Shown here: positions 18,960 through 29,340 of the stretch, in pieces | Position numbering within the stretch: the stretch's first letter is position 1 | How the letters are laid out: every line of letters begins with the position of its first letter | DNA from: a bacterium | GTDB lineage: Bacteria; Patescibacteriota; Gracilibacteria; BD1-5; UBA6164 | Assembly: GCA_024635485.1 (NCBI GenBank) | Contig: JAGXIV010000005.1 | Coordinates: 1 to 45,216 of the forward strand | Length of the DNA: 45,216 bases | Direction of reading: 5' to 3' | Position numbers and translations under genes: made by a program | Notes under the pieces: generated by a model | Database searches by the model: none | The model's input: only the letters and a program-made list of their open reading frames with translations | Told to the model about the DNA's origin: nothing

Positions 18960-21018
18960 ATGCAGGAGCTCAATTATCTGCAGATGCTGAATCAGTACTT
19001 TGTGAACTGTCAGGAGCTTCTGATGGAGCCGACGACTCTCCCTTTCAAGCTCAATTTCAACCAGGAGTAGTAGAATTTCATCTACCTGGAGTATCTCATC
19101 TACCTGGAGTACCACTACCACCTGGTGTGGTAGTATTTGGTCTTTCAGGAGCAGGAGTTCAACCAGGTGTTGTAGTATTAGGAGTATCTGGTGTATCTGG
19201 TGTTGGTCTGTCTTCACCTCGCCCCTCACTTCGTACTGGAGTAGGAGTTTTATCTTTAAATAATGTAGCAAATGATACATTTCCACAGTTATGTGCGATA
19301 AACATTACAACATTCATCTCTACTTGTCATTTTTGTACTAGTTCTTTAAGAGATTCTACTGTAAGATTGTTCACATATCTCAGTTCATTATCAATATCTT
19401 GAATCTGAGCTAAATTCATATTTTCAATAAATTTCATTTTATCAGTCATAGTTTCTTGTATATCCCACGCATTAACTCCATCTATAGTGAGAGCTTCTAT
19501 CGCTCATTTACTAAATCATTCAAGTTGGTTGTTGTTTCCTTTTGTTCTCACTGAAAATGCAGAATCAAATTGTGCATAAGCAGCAGTAAATTTTGTTCCA
19601 GATTGGATTCTTTGTTCTACTGCATCAATAGTTGCAAGTGATTGTTGAACAAAGCCAGAAGAAAGTCCTTCATTTCTCAGTACATCACCTGTTCTTGCTT
19701 GAAGTCTATTTAATTCTTGTGCATATTTTCTTGCAGATTCTCTTCCTTGAGCTATTTCAACAGTATTTCTTCCACCCATAAGTGCGTTAGAAATAAAATC
19801 AAGGACTCGAGTTTGTTCGATTGGAGTTCTTGCTTGAGCAATAGTATTATAGAGTTCCGCCGGAACTTTATTTCTCATAGCTCCGAGTATTGCAGCATGA
19901 GCAGCTGCTATGGCTTGAGGATTTCTACTTTGTTTAGCATTTGTAATTTGTTCTCCGATAGCATTCAGTTCTGTATTTCTTGCATCAATATAATTATCAA
20001 TTCAAGCAAGGTTAGTTGGTACTTCACCTCATCTCTTAAAGAAATCACCAAGTCTTTGGAAAATATTTCTTTGTTGAGTTTGTCTTTCATTTGATGATGC
20101 AGATTGGTTAGCAGGAGCATTCATAAATGATTTCATAGTCGCTCCATTCATATCCATTTTCCCATCACCTGATTGACCAAGTTTTTCTTGTTGATATTTT
20201 TTTAGTGCTGATTCAGTTCCAGGACCAAAAGCACCATCTATTCCATTAGTATCATATCCCATATTAGTGAGAAGATTTTGAAGTACTCGTACATCATCAC
20301 CACTCATTCCTCGTTTGAGTGTTCTTCCAAATTGTACATTAACTGCTTCTCTTGAAGATTCTTGCCCTCTTAAGTTTGTAGCATCTAGTGGAAGAGTAGT
20401 ATCTTCAGGAGCAGTAGATCATGATTTAATTCCTTTTGATTCAAGCATATAGTTGAGAGTTCGTGAGCTTGTAGTTGCACTCGCTTCTAAAATACCACTT
20501 CTTGGTAATCCATGAGCTGTTTGATAATCTGCAAGAGCTTTTTGAGTTCCATTCCCAAAATCACCATCGAATGTACCATTATATCTCGCATCAAATCAAG
20601 CTTCTGTTAAGAATTTTTGTAAAGCTTTTACATCAGCACCTTTAGTGCATCACTTCTCAAGTCTTCGTTGAAATGTATTTTTTTCAAAGTTAGGGATAGT
20701 ATTAGTATCTACTTCTTCTCTATGATTTTTTTGATTATCATTCGTAGCTTGAATCGTGTCATTTCTTTCAACTACAAATCCATTTTCAATAAGACTTTGA
20801 ATTGAAAAACGTCTTCATTCTTCAAGTGTTTTCATATTTGTTTCTCCAAGTACTCTTCTAATTGCTGCTTGAGTCTCTGGTGAAAACTTATTTATATCCA
20901 TCATATCTAAGTCACCATCATGATCAGCATCCACTGAAGATACTAGTTTTTCTCATCATAAATTATTGGCTATACACATCATAAAGAGTGTTCTAAGGTT
21001 TCTAAGTAGTGTAAACAT
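18958..21018 (-). CDS. peptidoglycan-binding-domain protein with EF-hand-like loop
   Basis: It encodes 686 residues. Near the N-terminus (29-45) DADHDGDLDMMD is an EF-hand/dockerin-like calcium loop. Two PG_binding_1-type domains follow, at about 118-180 (GADVKALQKFLTEAGFDA, FGNGTQKALADYQ) and 230-300 (MSGDDVRVLQNLLTNMGYD, FGPGTESALKKYQ). The middle is helical, with IDNYIDARNTELNAI and other heptad-like stretches. The last ~100 residues are a Thr/Pro/Gly-rich stalk with repeated TTTPGG. The N-terminus has only a weak hydrophobic run, so its export signal is unclear. It may bind its own or a host's cell wall. No catalytic domain was seen. Confidence 0.83.
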
Positions 21019-21156
21019 AAGTAAATATGTTATAAAATAATATGTATTTGTGTTTTTATCGAAACAAATAAACACATTTATAGTAACACACTTTTGAAAC
21101 TATAGACAAAAATTATCGCTTGACGAAAATATTTTTTGAGGTTACTTTTTTAAAAT

Positions 21157-21188
21157 AAAAAAATCCCTCAAGTGTTGAGAGATTTTTT
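21157..21188 (-). terminator. rho-independent terminator
   Basis: AAAAAATCCCTCAA/TTGAGAGATTTTTT pairs over about 14 positions with one mismatch and has A/T tracts on both sides. It lies just after the LPQTG gene on the minus strand. Confidence 0.75.
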
Positions 21189-21204
21189 ATAAGTATTATG
21201 TAAG

Positions 21205-21906
21205 TTACGCTTTTCTTCTGAATTTAAGGAAACCAAAACCAAGAAGAAGTGCAGCAAGAGCAAGAAGTATACTCTCAGGTCCTGTTTGAGGAAGCTCAGC
21301 AGGAGGAGTTGGAGTTGTAGGTGGAACTACAGCTGGAGTATCACCTTCAGCAGAAGTAAAGAGTACACATTCTCTATGTACATCAGCATCTACAGAGAGC
21401 TCTCCTCCTTCTTGTACTTGGTGAGTTGCAATATCATATACTATAAGACCTGCATTTTCACCCACTGGAGCTGAATTAGAAGTGAGTTGATACGCGCTCC
21501 CTAGAGTTGATTCAATCCATGTAACTTCATCACCAGCTGGAAGAGCATATCAAAGATTATCTTCATTATAAAGAGCATCTAATTCAACTGTATATTGCCA
21601 AAAATCAACACTTTCACTTGCCTTAACTTCAGTCCATACAGCTCCATTGAGACCAATAACTTTTGGAAGTTCTTGTTCTTCTTTAAAAAGAACTTGTGAA
21701 GCGTCACTTTTATTTGTCCAAACATCTGTAAGTAGACCTTTATTATCACCTTGAACGACACTACCTCCAACGAAACATTCGTTACAGCTATTTGCAGTAA
21801 AATCAGGATTAGAGTCACAACTAGCTACTTCATAGGCAGCATAAGAACTAGTTACTGTATAAGCCAGCATAAGAACTGGAACGAGAACCTTAGAAAGAGT
21901 ATTCAT
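21205..21906 (-). CDS. LPXTG sortase-anchored surface protein
   Basis: It encodes 233 residues. A signal peptide (MNTLSKVLVPVLMLAYTVTSSYA, cut before AYEVASC) starts it. The mature domain has four cysteines near the N-terminus (including NSCNECF). A Pro/Thr linker (TPAVVPPTTPTPPAE) leads to LPQTG, a hydrophobic helix and the positive tail KFRRKA, the full sortase sorting signal. This implies a sortase and a Gram-positive-type wall in this organism. No sortase gene is in the window. Only one TGA glycine is present. A terminator follows and the gene appears monocistronic. The ligand-binding function is unknown. Confidence 0.88.
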
Positions 21907-22002
21907 AATAAAGTAATTTAAAATTAGAATTAACGACTACATACTAAGCGATTGTATACCTTCTGTCAAAAAAAAAGTAAGAAAACGGAAAGAATAAAAT
22001 AT

Positions 22003-23169
22003 TTACTTTTTTATAATTTTATTTACAAACAATTGTTGTAAAATAGCGAAAAGTGTAGATATTCACCAATACAAACCAACTCAAGCAATAAGGGTATAAG
22101 TAAATATACCAACCATAACTGGCATTCCATAGAGCATAAACTTATTCATGAGTTCAGGATCAGGCATCATACTTGAATAACTATTTGAATCTTTCTTTTT
22201 CTCTAATACTACTCCAGTAGTAGTATCTGCTTTTGCTTTATGCATGATAGAAAGCTTCACTTGTACAAATTGAATAGCTGCTACACTGAGAGCTAACAAT
22301 ATTCAAACAAGTCATCCAGAAGCGAGGAGATCCATACCAAAAAATATTGGATCTATTTGAGAAATATGGAACTCTGGAAGAAAGTCATATAAATAGAATT
22401 CATTCTTGAGTGACATTATATCTATAATAATTCTATATATTACTAAAAGAATAGGCATCTGAATAATCAAAAAACCACAAGATCACATAGGATTTACTCA
22501 TTCGTCTTTATAGAGCTTCATGAGTTCGACTCCAATTTGTTGCTGATTTCATTTATGTTTTTCTTGGAGCTTTTTTATTTTAGGTTGAATAGCCTGCATC
22601 TTTCTTTGAGATACAAGCATTTTATGTTGAGGAAAGAGTAGAAGTACTCTAATAATTATTGTTATAGAAATAATAGCAAATCCAAGTGAGTTTCCAAAAA
22701 AATGGATTAAGTACGCCATCAAGTTATAAATTGGAGCATAGAATAAACCAACAAAAGCTTTTCATAGAGTTCCTCTATACTCTACATCAACGGTTGAAAG
22801 GTATTCTTTATCATTTTGAGTCAATTTGAAGATATAATTTCATGGAGTTTCAAAAAGTTCATAATTTGGTGCAAGATTAATGATATTTGTTTCACCAAGT
22901 GCGACCGTTCTATCCTCACAGAACTCTTGAGGATATTCTATGAGTTGACCATTCAAACGAGTTTCTAGATTATCACAGGTATTGAATTTAAAAACTTCTG
23001 ATGTATTATTTTGAACATTTAAAATTATTCCAGCAGGAACTTTGAGGCTATTATCAACTACTTGAAATTGAATTCAAGTTTTTACTGGAGCTTGTTTATC
23101 ACCAGTAAAATACGAGAATATAAAGAAAAATAAGAGCGTAAAAAGGAGAATATCTAAGTATTTTTTCAT
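22003..23169 (-). CDS. yidC: membrane protein insertase YidC/Oxa1
   Basis: It encodes 388 residues. After an N-terminal anchor (YLDILLFTLLFFFIFSYF) comes a ~130-residue extracytoplasmic domain (FQVVDNSLKVPAGIILNV), then the conserved insertase core: NSLGFAIISITIIIRVLLLF, a positive hairpin (KMQAIQPKIKKLQEKHK), MPILLVIYRIIIDIM, and later membrane helices including TYTLIAGVGLYW near the C-terminus. The conserved Arg in the first core helix is present. The gene starts inside rnpA (16-base overlap), as in the usual rpmH-rnpA-yidC order. At least eight glycines are TGA. It inserts membrane proteins with or without SecYEG. Confidence 0.94.
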
Positions 23170-23501
23170 AGTTTTTTATCAAGGAGATAGAGAAGTTCTT
23201 TTTCAAAATTTTTTAAAGAAGTTTCATTATTTTCAAGTTGAGTTTTTGTTTTAACAACGCAAGCGATATCTGAGGGAAACGAATCAATGTATGGTCTACA
23301 AGTTTCAAAATACAATCTACGAAATCGGTTTCGTATTACCGCATTTTTTACTGACTTTCATCAAATTATAATTGCAAATCTTCCATGTCATAGTGTATTT
23401 GGGAGTACATTAAAAACAAGTGTATAAGAAAAAAAAGGTTTTCATATTTTCAAAACCTTTTTTACTTCACGTTCTTTCAGTCGATATATTTTTGAAATCA
23501 C
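23154..23501 (-). CDS. rnpA: ribonuclease P protein component
   Basis: It encodes 115 residues starting at GTG (23501-23499). No in-frame ATG lies upstream. KIYRLKEREVKKVLKIGKPF is the usual start, and the RNR motif is in NAVIRNRFRRLYFE (57-62), which binds the RNA subunit. It processes the 5' end of tRNA precursors. It overlaps yidC by 16 bases, so the two are probably translationally coupled. It is close to rpmH (17 bases). Six TGA glycines hide it under the standard code. The RNase P RNA gene is not in this window. Confidence 0.92.
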
Positions 23502-23518
23502 GAAAAAAATGTGAATGA

Positions 23519-23761
23519 TTATTTTCTTTTTATATAATTTCCCTTCCCATCAAAAGGAGATTTTTTAGCAGTACCACCAGCAATAATATGCATTTTAGAT
23601 TTTCCGTTTATTTCTTGGAATCTCTTTGGATAACTTACAGTAAGTTGGTGTCTTCCTTTTCTTCTTCTGTTTTTTAACACGTTTCTACCTGAATCAGTAG
23701 AGCTTCTTTTCAAAAACCCGTGTACTCTCAGTCTTTTTCTTTTTTTAAGTTTTCCTAACAT
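23519..23761 (-). CDS. rpmH: ribosomal protein L34 with C-terminal extension
   Basis: It encodes 80 residues. The L34 core is [20 protein letters not shown], then [17 protein letters not shown]. Usual L34 has 44-46 residues, so there is a ~35-residue extra tail ([20 protein letters not shown], ending GNYIKRK). The usual N-terminal TYQPS motif is missing. Its place before rnpA and yidC is the conserved one. Confidence 0.9.
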   Translation of the reverse strand: MLGKLKKRKRLRVHGFLKRSSTDSGRNVLKNRRRKGRHQLTVSYPKRFQEINGKSKMHIIAGGTAKKSPFDGKGNYIKRK

Positions 23762-23848
23762 AATCTATATTGATGTGTGAGATAATTTTTATAAGCTGCG
23801 ATATCTTATTGCAAAATGACGTCTTGTCAAAAAAATTTTTATATTTTC

Positions 23849-25093
23849 CTATTTATCATTTGTAGAACAAATATACTTTTCAGTAAAGTACAATGCATTA
23901 CAAGCTCCTACTCCTGCATCATTAAAAGTAATGTTATTTATATCTGCTACACTTCGAGTCTGGAGCCAACAATTTGCTGTATAATCTCAACTTGGTTCTG
24001 AATAGGGTGTATCTCGTAGCCACCAATCTCAACCTCATATTGCCTTCCAATCTGAAGCGGTCACTGAGTTCATAGCTACTGAAGTATAACTTCAACCACT
24101 ACTTGGTCTAGAAATTCCAGGTATAACATAAAAATAACTACTCCCATATTTTGTGATAACAGATTGAAGAAATTCTTTTGTTCTTGGAACAAATATATCC
24201 ATTCAAAGTTCTTTACAACTATTATTATCAGTAGATTTAAGTGTTCTTATTCAAGTATCAATTGGATAGAGTGTATATCAACCCCCATCAGTAGTCATAT
24301 CACAATATACTTCTAGTATATCTCAAGTTTTTGTTTTTATGACATATTCTCAATTTTTATCTTTAAAACGAGGTTGATCCTGCAATAGTCTGAGGCAACT
24401 AGAGTATTTTTTCCATCAAGATTGAAAAATCGAGTTTAATAATTGTAAATCAGATCAAGTACCACTTATACTTGATTGGTTCGATACCAAAGAAGTAAAC
24501 AATTCATTGGTGTTTATTATATCAATGTATCAAGATCAACTTGAAACTGAATTTAGTGCCTGTGCAGGTGTATTGATTGTAGATTTTTCTCATGAAATGA
24601 GTATTCATAACTCACTTCCATATACTTTAGGAAATCTTGTTTCATAATTTGCTGCATGTAATGTATTTCATCCTTGAAAAAGATATGAGCTCGTACTTCC
24701 TCTTTCTTCCATAAGCGCAAGAAGTTGAAGTTTTTTTCTACTTTTTGTCACAAAGTAAGTATAGAAAGAATCATCTTTTGGGTCTTTTCACCCATTTGTG
24801 TAGTCAATAGTTTCAAGTACATCGATTCAAACATATCATTGATATGCAATCACATTAGAAGCTCAGCTTGCAGTAATCTCTACATAATCATCTGGGAGAG
24901 GTAAAGATTTATTTGTTGCATACACTTGAAGAGAATCTGAGAGTTTTGTTAGTTGAGAAAAACGATTAGAATCCCTTGCTCCAGTGAGATAATTTGAGTA
25001 AGAAACAAATCCTATAGTAGAAAGAATTCCAACAATAGTAATAACTACGATGAGTTCTACAAGTGTAAAAGCGTGCTTCGTAATTTTATACAT
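23849..25093 (-). CDS. type IV prepilin-like protein with fibrinogen-like YCD...GGG domain
   Basis: It encodes 414 residues. A class III prepilin signal KHA-FTLVELIVVITIVGIL is present, with Glu at +5 and Ala instead of Gly at -1. This is followed by the pilin alpha-helix and a variable region. From about residue 250 it has SCLRLLQDQPRFKDKNGEYV then LEVYCDMTTDGGGYTLYPI, the conserved start of the bacterial fibrinogen-like YCD..GGGW domain, and ends with a Trp/Tyr-rich part (WKAIGGWWLRDTPYS) containing several Cys. Exposed fibrinogen-like domains usually bind glycans or proteins, so this may be a tip adhesin or minor pilin. No other pilus-assembly genes are nearby. TGA encodes more than twenty glycines. 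The stop is TAG. Confidence 0.82.
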
Positions 25094-25165
25094 GAAAAAA
25101 TCCTTAAAAATAATATGTGTATTTATAAGGATTAAGAAGTTCCTTGCAAGAAGAAGTATATTGAC

Positions 25166-25876
25166 TTATTTTTTAGATGTACTAATAATGGTACCAAGAG
25201 TTTTGTTTCAAAGAGTTGCTATAATACTCTCTTTATCAAATTTAGTAATTTGGATTTCTAGATTATTATCTCGAGCTAAAATAATACCAGTTTGATCAAA
25301 AACCTGAAGGTTTTTTTCTATAAACTCATTATATGAAATATTTTCTATTTTATGAGCGTTCGGATTTTTTACTGGGTCACTATCATAGACTCCATCAACT
25401 TTTGTAGCTTTTATCATAACTTCACATTCAAGTTCGATAGCTCTTACAACTCCAGCAGTATCAGTCGAAACATAGGGACTTCACGTTCCTGATGTACAAA
25501 TAACTATTTTTCAAGATTTCAAATATTCACTCGCTTGTAATGAAGTATACCTCTCTAAGAATTCTACTCATAAAGCGTCCATAACAACTGCATCAACAGA
25601 TATTTTCTCAAGGAAATTTTTTAAACTCAATCCATTAAAGACAGTAGAAAGCATACTCATATTATGAGAGTCTGAAGATTTCATTCAAGCATTAATGAGA
25701 GAAGAGCCTCTATAGATATTTCAACCTCCAACAACAATAACAAGTTGAAGTCAATGAGCTGTAATCTCTTTTATTATTTCTGCAACATGTTGTATTTGTT
25801 TGGATTCAAGACCTCATACCCCAACTTCACAAAATGCTTCTCCAGAAATTTTCAGTAAAATTCTTTTATATTCCAT
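25166..25876 (-). CDS. pyrH: UMP kinase
   Basis: It encodes 236 residues of the amino-acid-kinase fold. MEYKRILLKISGEAF is the typical UMP kinase start, with VIVVGGGNIYRGSS as the Gly-rich phosphate loop. Later ICTSGTGSPYVSTDTAGVV and KATKVDGVYDSDPVKNP are the nucleotide-binding and hexamer motifs. It turns UMP into UDP with ATP. Several glycines, including one in the GGGN loop, are TGA. Its usual neighbours tsf and frr are absent. It starts 13 bases after the stop of the interrupted lipoprotein gene. Confidence 0.94.
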
Positions 25877-25889
25877 GACAAGGGTCGAA

Positions 25890-26894
25890 TTATGATTGTA
25901 AGATATCGCGCATGAGTGTATCTACAATTTGAGTATTTGGAAATTCTTTTTCACCAAGTTCAGCATTTTTTTCTTGAATATTTTCACTATCTACTCCAGT
26001 TCCTCGCTCAAGCTCATAGGTTCCATAAAAACCATTTTTGAAATCAGCATAGGTTCTTTCGTAAATATACTCATCCCCCTCAAGTCTAATTACGTTAAAT
26101 CTAATTCATTGGTCTTTTACAATATCTCTACACGTATTCCAATAATACCAAGAGTTCATCTTTTCTTGTAAAAAATCATTGAGATCATCACATGTTAATT
26201 CTGGTACAATTTCCTTTTGTACTTCAAGACTTTTTATTTGAGAATACGTAAAACTTGATTCAGATAACATAATTGGCTCACCATAACTCGAAGCTTTTGG
26301 CAAATCTACGAGTGCTAAATTATCTTCTCATCATACAAGCTGAGTTTCCGTTTCTTGAGCTACTTGACTTTCTTGAGCAGGTATATTAATAGTTATTTCA
26401 GTTTGTGAAACTTCTCCATTTGAAGCAGTAGCAGTTATTAGATAGATATTTTTTCAGTAATCTAAAACTTTTGATTTAGAACTTGCGTTGTACTTGAATA
26501 CTGCATCTCAAGGAGAGAAGGTTTGCAAGGTATAATTGTCAACTGGAAAATCAGAATCTTCATTAGAAAATCTCACACTGATTGATTTGACTTAATCAAG
26601 CGTTTTACCTGTTATTTGAACTTCACCATTGATAGTATCTTGATTTTTAATAGTATCAACTGAAATATATTGAGTATCTGTTATATCCCTCATCTCTACA
26701 TATGAATCACTCTCATTTGTTACTATAGTTCATTGTTCTGCAATATCTGGTGTTTCCACTCACGATACATCATTTTGGTTAAGGGTGACACCTGGATTTA
26801 AAAGCTCTTGTTTCGCAGTCTCTACGTCTGCTTGATTTTGCCCACAAGAAGCAAGAAAAATAGTGAGAAACAGAAAAGAAAGAAAATACTTCAT
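25890..26894 (-). pseudogene. lipoprotein gene interrupted by one in-frame TAA
   Basis: The whole frame is 334 residues plus one internal stop. MKYFLSFLFLTIFLASCGQ is a lipoprotein signal with lipobox LASC. A beta-rich Ig-like middle part (GEVQITGKTLD then VKSISVRFSNED) follows. The C-terminal part has two Cys and Trp/Tyr-rich helices (MNSWYYWNTCRDIV). At codon 101 (26594-26592) the frame reads GAT-TAA-GTC, where neighbours suggest Asp-Gly-Val, so a TGA glycine has probably become TAA. The frame is open on both sides, with normal TGA-Gly use. It is either a single-base error or a recent nonsense mutation. It could also be two separate ORFs, which is less likely since the second has no signal peptide. 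Confidence 0.7.
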
Positions 26895-26946
26895 AGATTA
26901 TTTTTTATAAAAATATGAGTTACATTATAAGAAGAGACAAAAAAAA

Positions 26947-26968
26947 AGCAAAAATCGAAATTTTTGCT
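26947..26968 (-). terminator. rho-independent terminator after RNase J
   Basis: AGCAAAAAT/ATTTTTGCT with a CGAA loop, followed on the minus strand by a run of eight T. It lies just past the TAG of the RNase J gene. Confidence 0.8.
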
Positions 26969-26981
26969 TCTTACATATTTC

Positions 26982-29087
26982 CTACACTTCTGTCACAATT
27001 GGAATAATCATAGGTTCTCTATCCATCTTTTTTAGAAGAAATGATTCTAAATCTGTTCTTAAAATCTTCAGTAGATCTTTCTCATCAATATCAGGAATAT
27101 CTTTCAGAGTATTTTCAAAAACCTCTCGAGATTTTTTAATAATTATTCTATGAATATATCGAACTTCATCTACATAAACAAGACCTCTTGTTTCGACCTT
27201 AATATGTCCTAATATAGCCTTTGTTTTTTTATCAATAGTATATTGAATCACTAACACTCAGGCATTCATCATTTGTTCTCTCGCTTTTATAACGTGACTC
27301 GTAGTGAGCCCCATACCATTTCAGTCAATCACGTACTCCATAATAGGCACTTTGATTTTTGATCTGAAGACTGATCCATTTGGAGCAAAATCTACAATAT
27401 TCCCGTTATCAAGGAGTAATATATTACTTTCTTTTACTCAAACAGACATTGCTGTTTCAGCGTGACGAGTTCTAAAGTATAAGTCACCATAAATAGGCAT
27501 AAAATATTTTGGAGCAAAGAGTCTGAGGAATATTTTTTGTTCTTCTTGGTAGGCATGTCCTGAAGTATGGACCGGGAGATCAGATTTTGTAATAATTTTT
27601 ACTCCATACTTAATGAGTCTGTTTATAAGTCCTCCAACCGAACGCTCATTTCAAGGAACGACTGACGAAGAAAATACAACTGTATCTCCAGATTGGATAG
27701 TAATAGCATTATGTTTTCACTCTGCCATTCTACTCAATGCAGAATATTCTTCTCATTGGCTTCCTGTAGTAATAATTATTTGTTTATTTGCAGGAACTGA
27801 TTGAGTATTTTTAACGGTAAGCTTTTTAATTGTACCTGGTTTCATAGAAAGATAGCCAAGTTTTTGAGCTATAGCTATATTTTCAACCATACTTCTTCCT
27901 GAAAGAAAGATATATTTATCGTGCTTTTGAGCTATATCAATGAGTTGTTGCACTCGTGAAATCCAAGAAGAAAAGGCTGCAATAAGGAGTCTCCCATTAG
28001 TTGTTTCAGCAACAATTTTTTCTAAAGTATCTCCTACTTCCTTTTCACTCATCGAAAATCCTTTTGTAACTGAACCAGTAGAATCACCAAGGTAGAGAGT
28101 AATACCTCTTTTTCCGATTGCTTCATATCTTTCAAAATCAGCTGGTTTATCAAGTCTAGGCGTATGATCTATCTTAAAATCTCCTGTATGAACCATTTTT
28201 GCTCCACCTGGAGTTTCTATATATAAACCTGCACAATCAGGAATAGAATGGTTTACAGAGAAAAACTCAACTGAAAATTGACCAATCTTTGTCATATTCT
28301 CTTTTCCTGCATCAATTTCTACAAACGTAGCATAGGGCATAAGACCAGCTTCTTCGAGTGATTTTTTAATAAGTCCTAAAGTAAGTTTCGTACCATACAA
28401 TGTTGGCATATCTAAAACTGGAAGTACATTTTTCAAAGCCCCAATATGATCTAAATGGGCATGAGTAATCAAAAAACCTTTTATATTTTTTGTATATTTT
28501 GTAAGAAATGAAACATCTGGAATAGAATAATCAGCTCCAAGCATATCTGGTTCAGCAAACTGTACCCCACAATCAATTAGAAGAATATCATCTCCAAATT
28601 GGACCATACTCATATTTTTGGCACCTATTTCATTATTTCATCCTATTGGAATATATCGAGTATAGCCTTCTCTTAATGTAGGAAGAAAGAATTTTGTTTC
28701 AGGAAATTGAATAATTTTTCTTCCGTATTTATTACTTTGAACAGCTCCTGTATTATCTCCTCCAGAATTATTCTGGTTTCTGTTTCGATTATTCTGGTTT
28801 GGATTCCTCTTTTTTTGAACTTGAGGATTATTATTTTTTTGAGGCTGTGTATTTTGTTTTACGGTACTATTTTGATTATGAGTACTTTGAGTTCAAGTAT
28901 TTGCTTTTTTCGGAATCTGTTGTGGTTTTGGACTCTGAGCAGGAGCAATAGAATGAGGCTTATTATGGCTTCTTTGAGAATTATTTTGTTGTTCTGTTTG
29001 TGAAGAACCTGTATGCGAAGAAGTCGCAGAACTATCGGGGATGATACCTTGAACCTCTCGGTCAAGTTCATCAAGAAAATCTTTCAT
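26982..29087 (-). CDS. rnj: ribonuclease J with long Asn/Gln-rich N-terminal extension
   Basis: It encodes 701 residues, against about 555 in Bacillus. Residues ~15-120 are a disordered extension rich in Asn, Gln, Ser and Pro. The metallo-beta-lactamase core begins near 140, with the zinc motif HAHLDH at 209-214, VNHSIPDC and HTGDFKID, and beta-CASP motifs after it: DSTGS, AAFSSWISRVQQLIDIA, SGRSM, and PVHTSGHA. The C-terminal domain has EVRYIHRIIIKKSREVF. It degrades and processes mRNA and rRNA from 5' ends and internally. The start at 29087 gives MKDFLDEL; in-frame upstream starts exist but would add a Tyr-rich leader. The stop is TAG. It appears to be transcribed alone. Confidence 0.92.
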
Positions 29088-29340
29088 TAAATAATATTTA
29101 ATAAATAAAATATTGAAAACTCTACTTCCTCTGAAATACATGTTTATATAATAATATAAATTATGTAAGGCAGGGTATTTTTTATAAAGTTTAGAAGTCA
29201 TTCATCATATCTTTTTTGTGATAGGATGTAGCAAAAATATTAAAATTTTGCGAAATAATAACTTTATGAACTCTAGAAAAAACGGAATATATTGAATTTC
29301 TGCAACACAAAACAAGCGTTCTGTGAGTATGATAGAAAAA

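Noticed and set aside
25890-26591. Second half of the interrupted lipoprotein as an independent gene
   Set aside because: It has no signal peptide or clear start and continues the first half's frame directly, so one gene with a nonsense codon is more likely.
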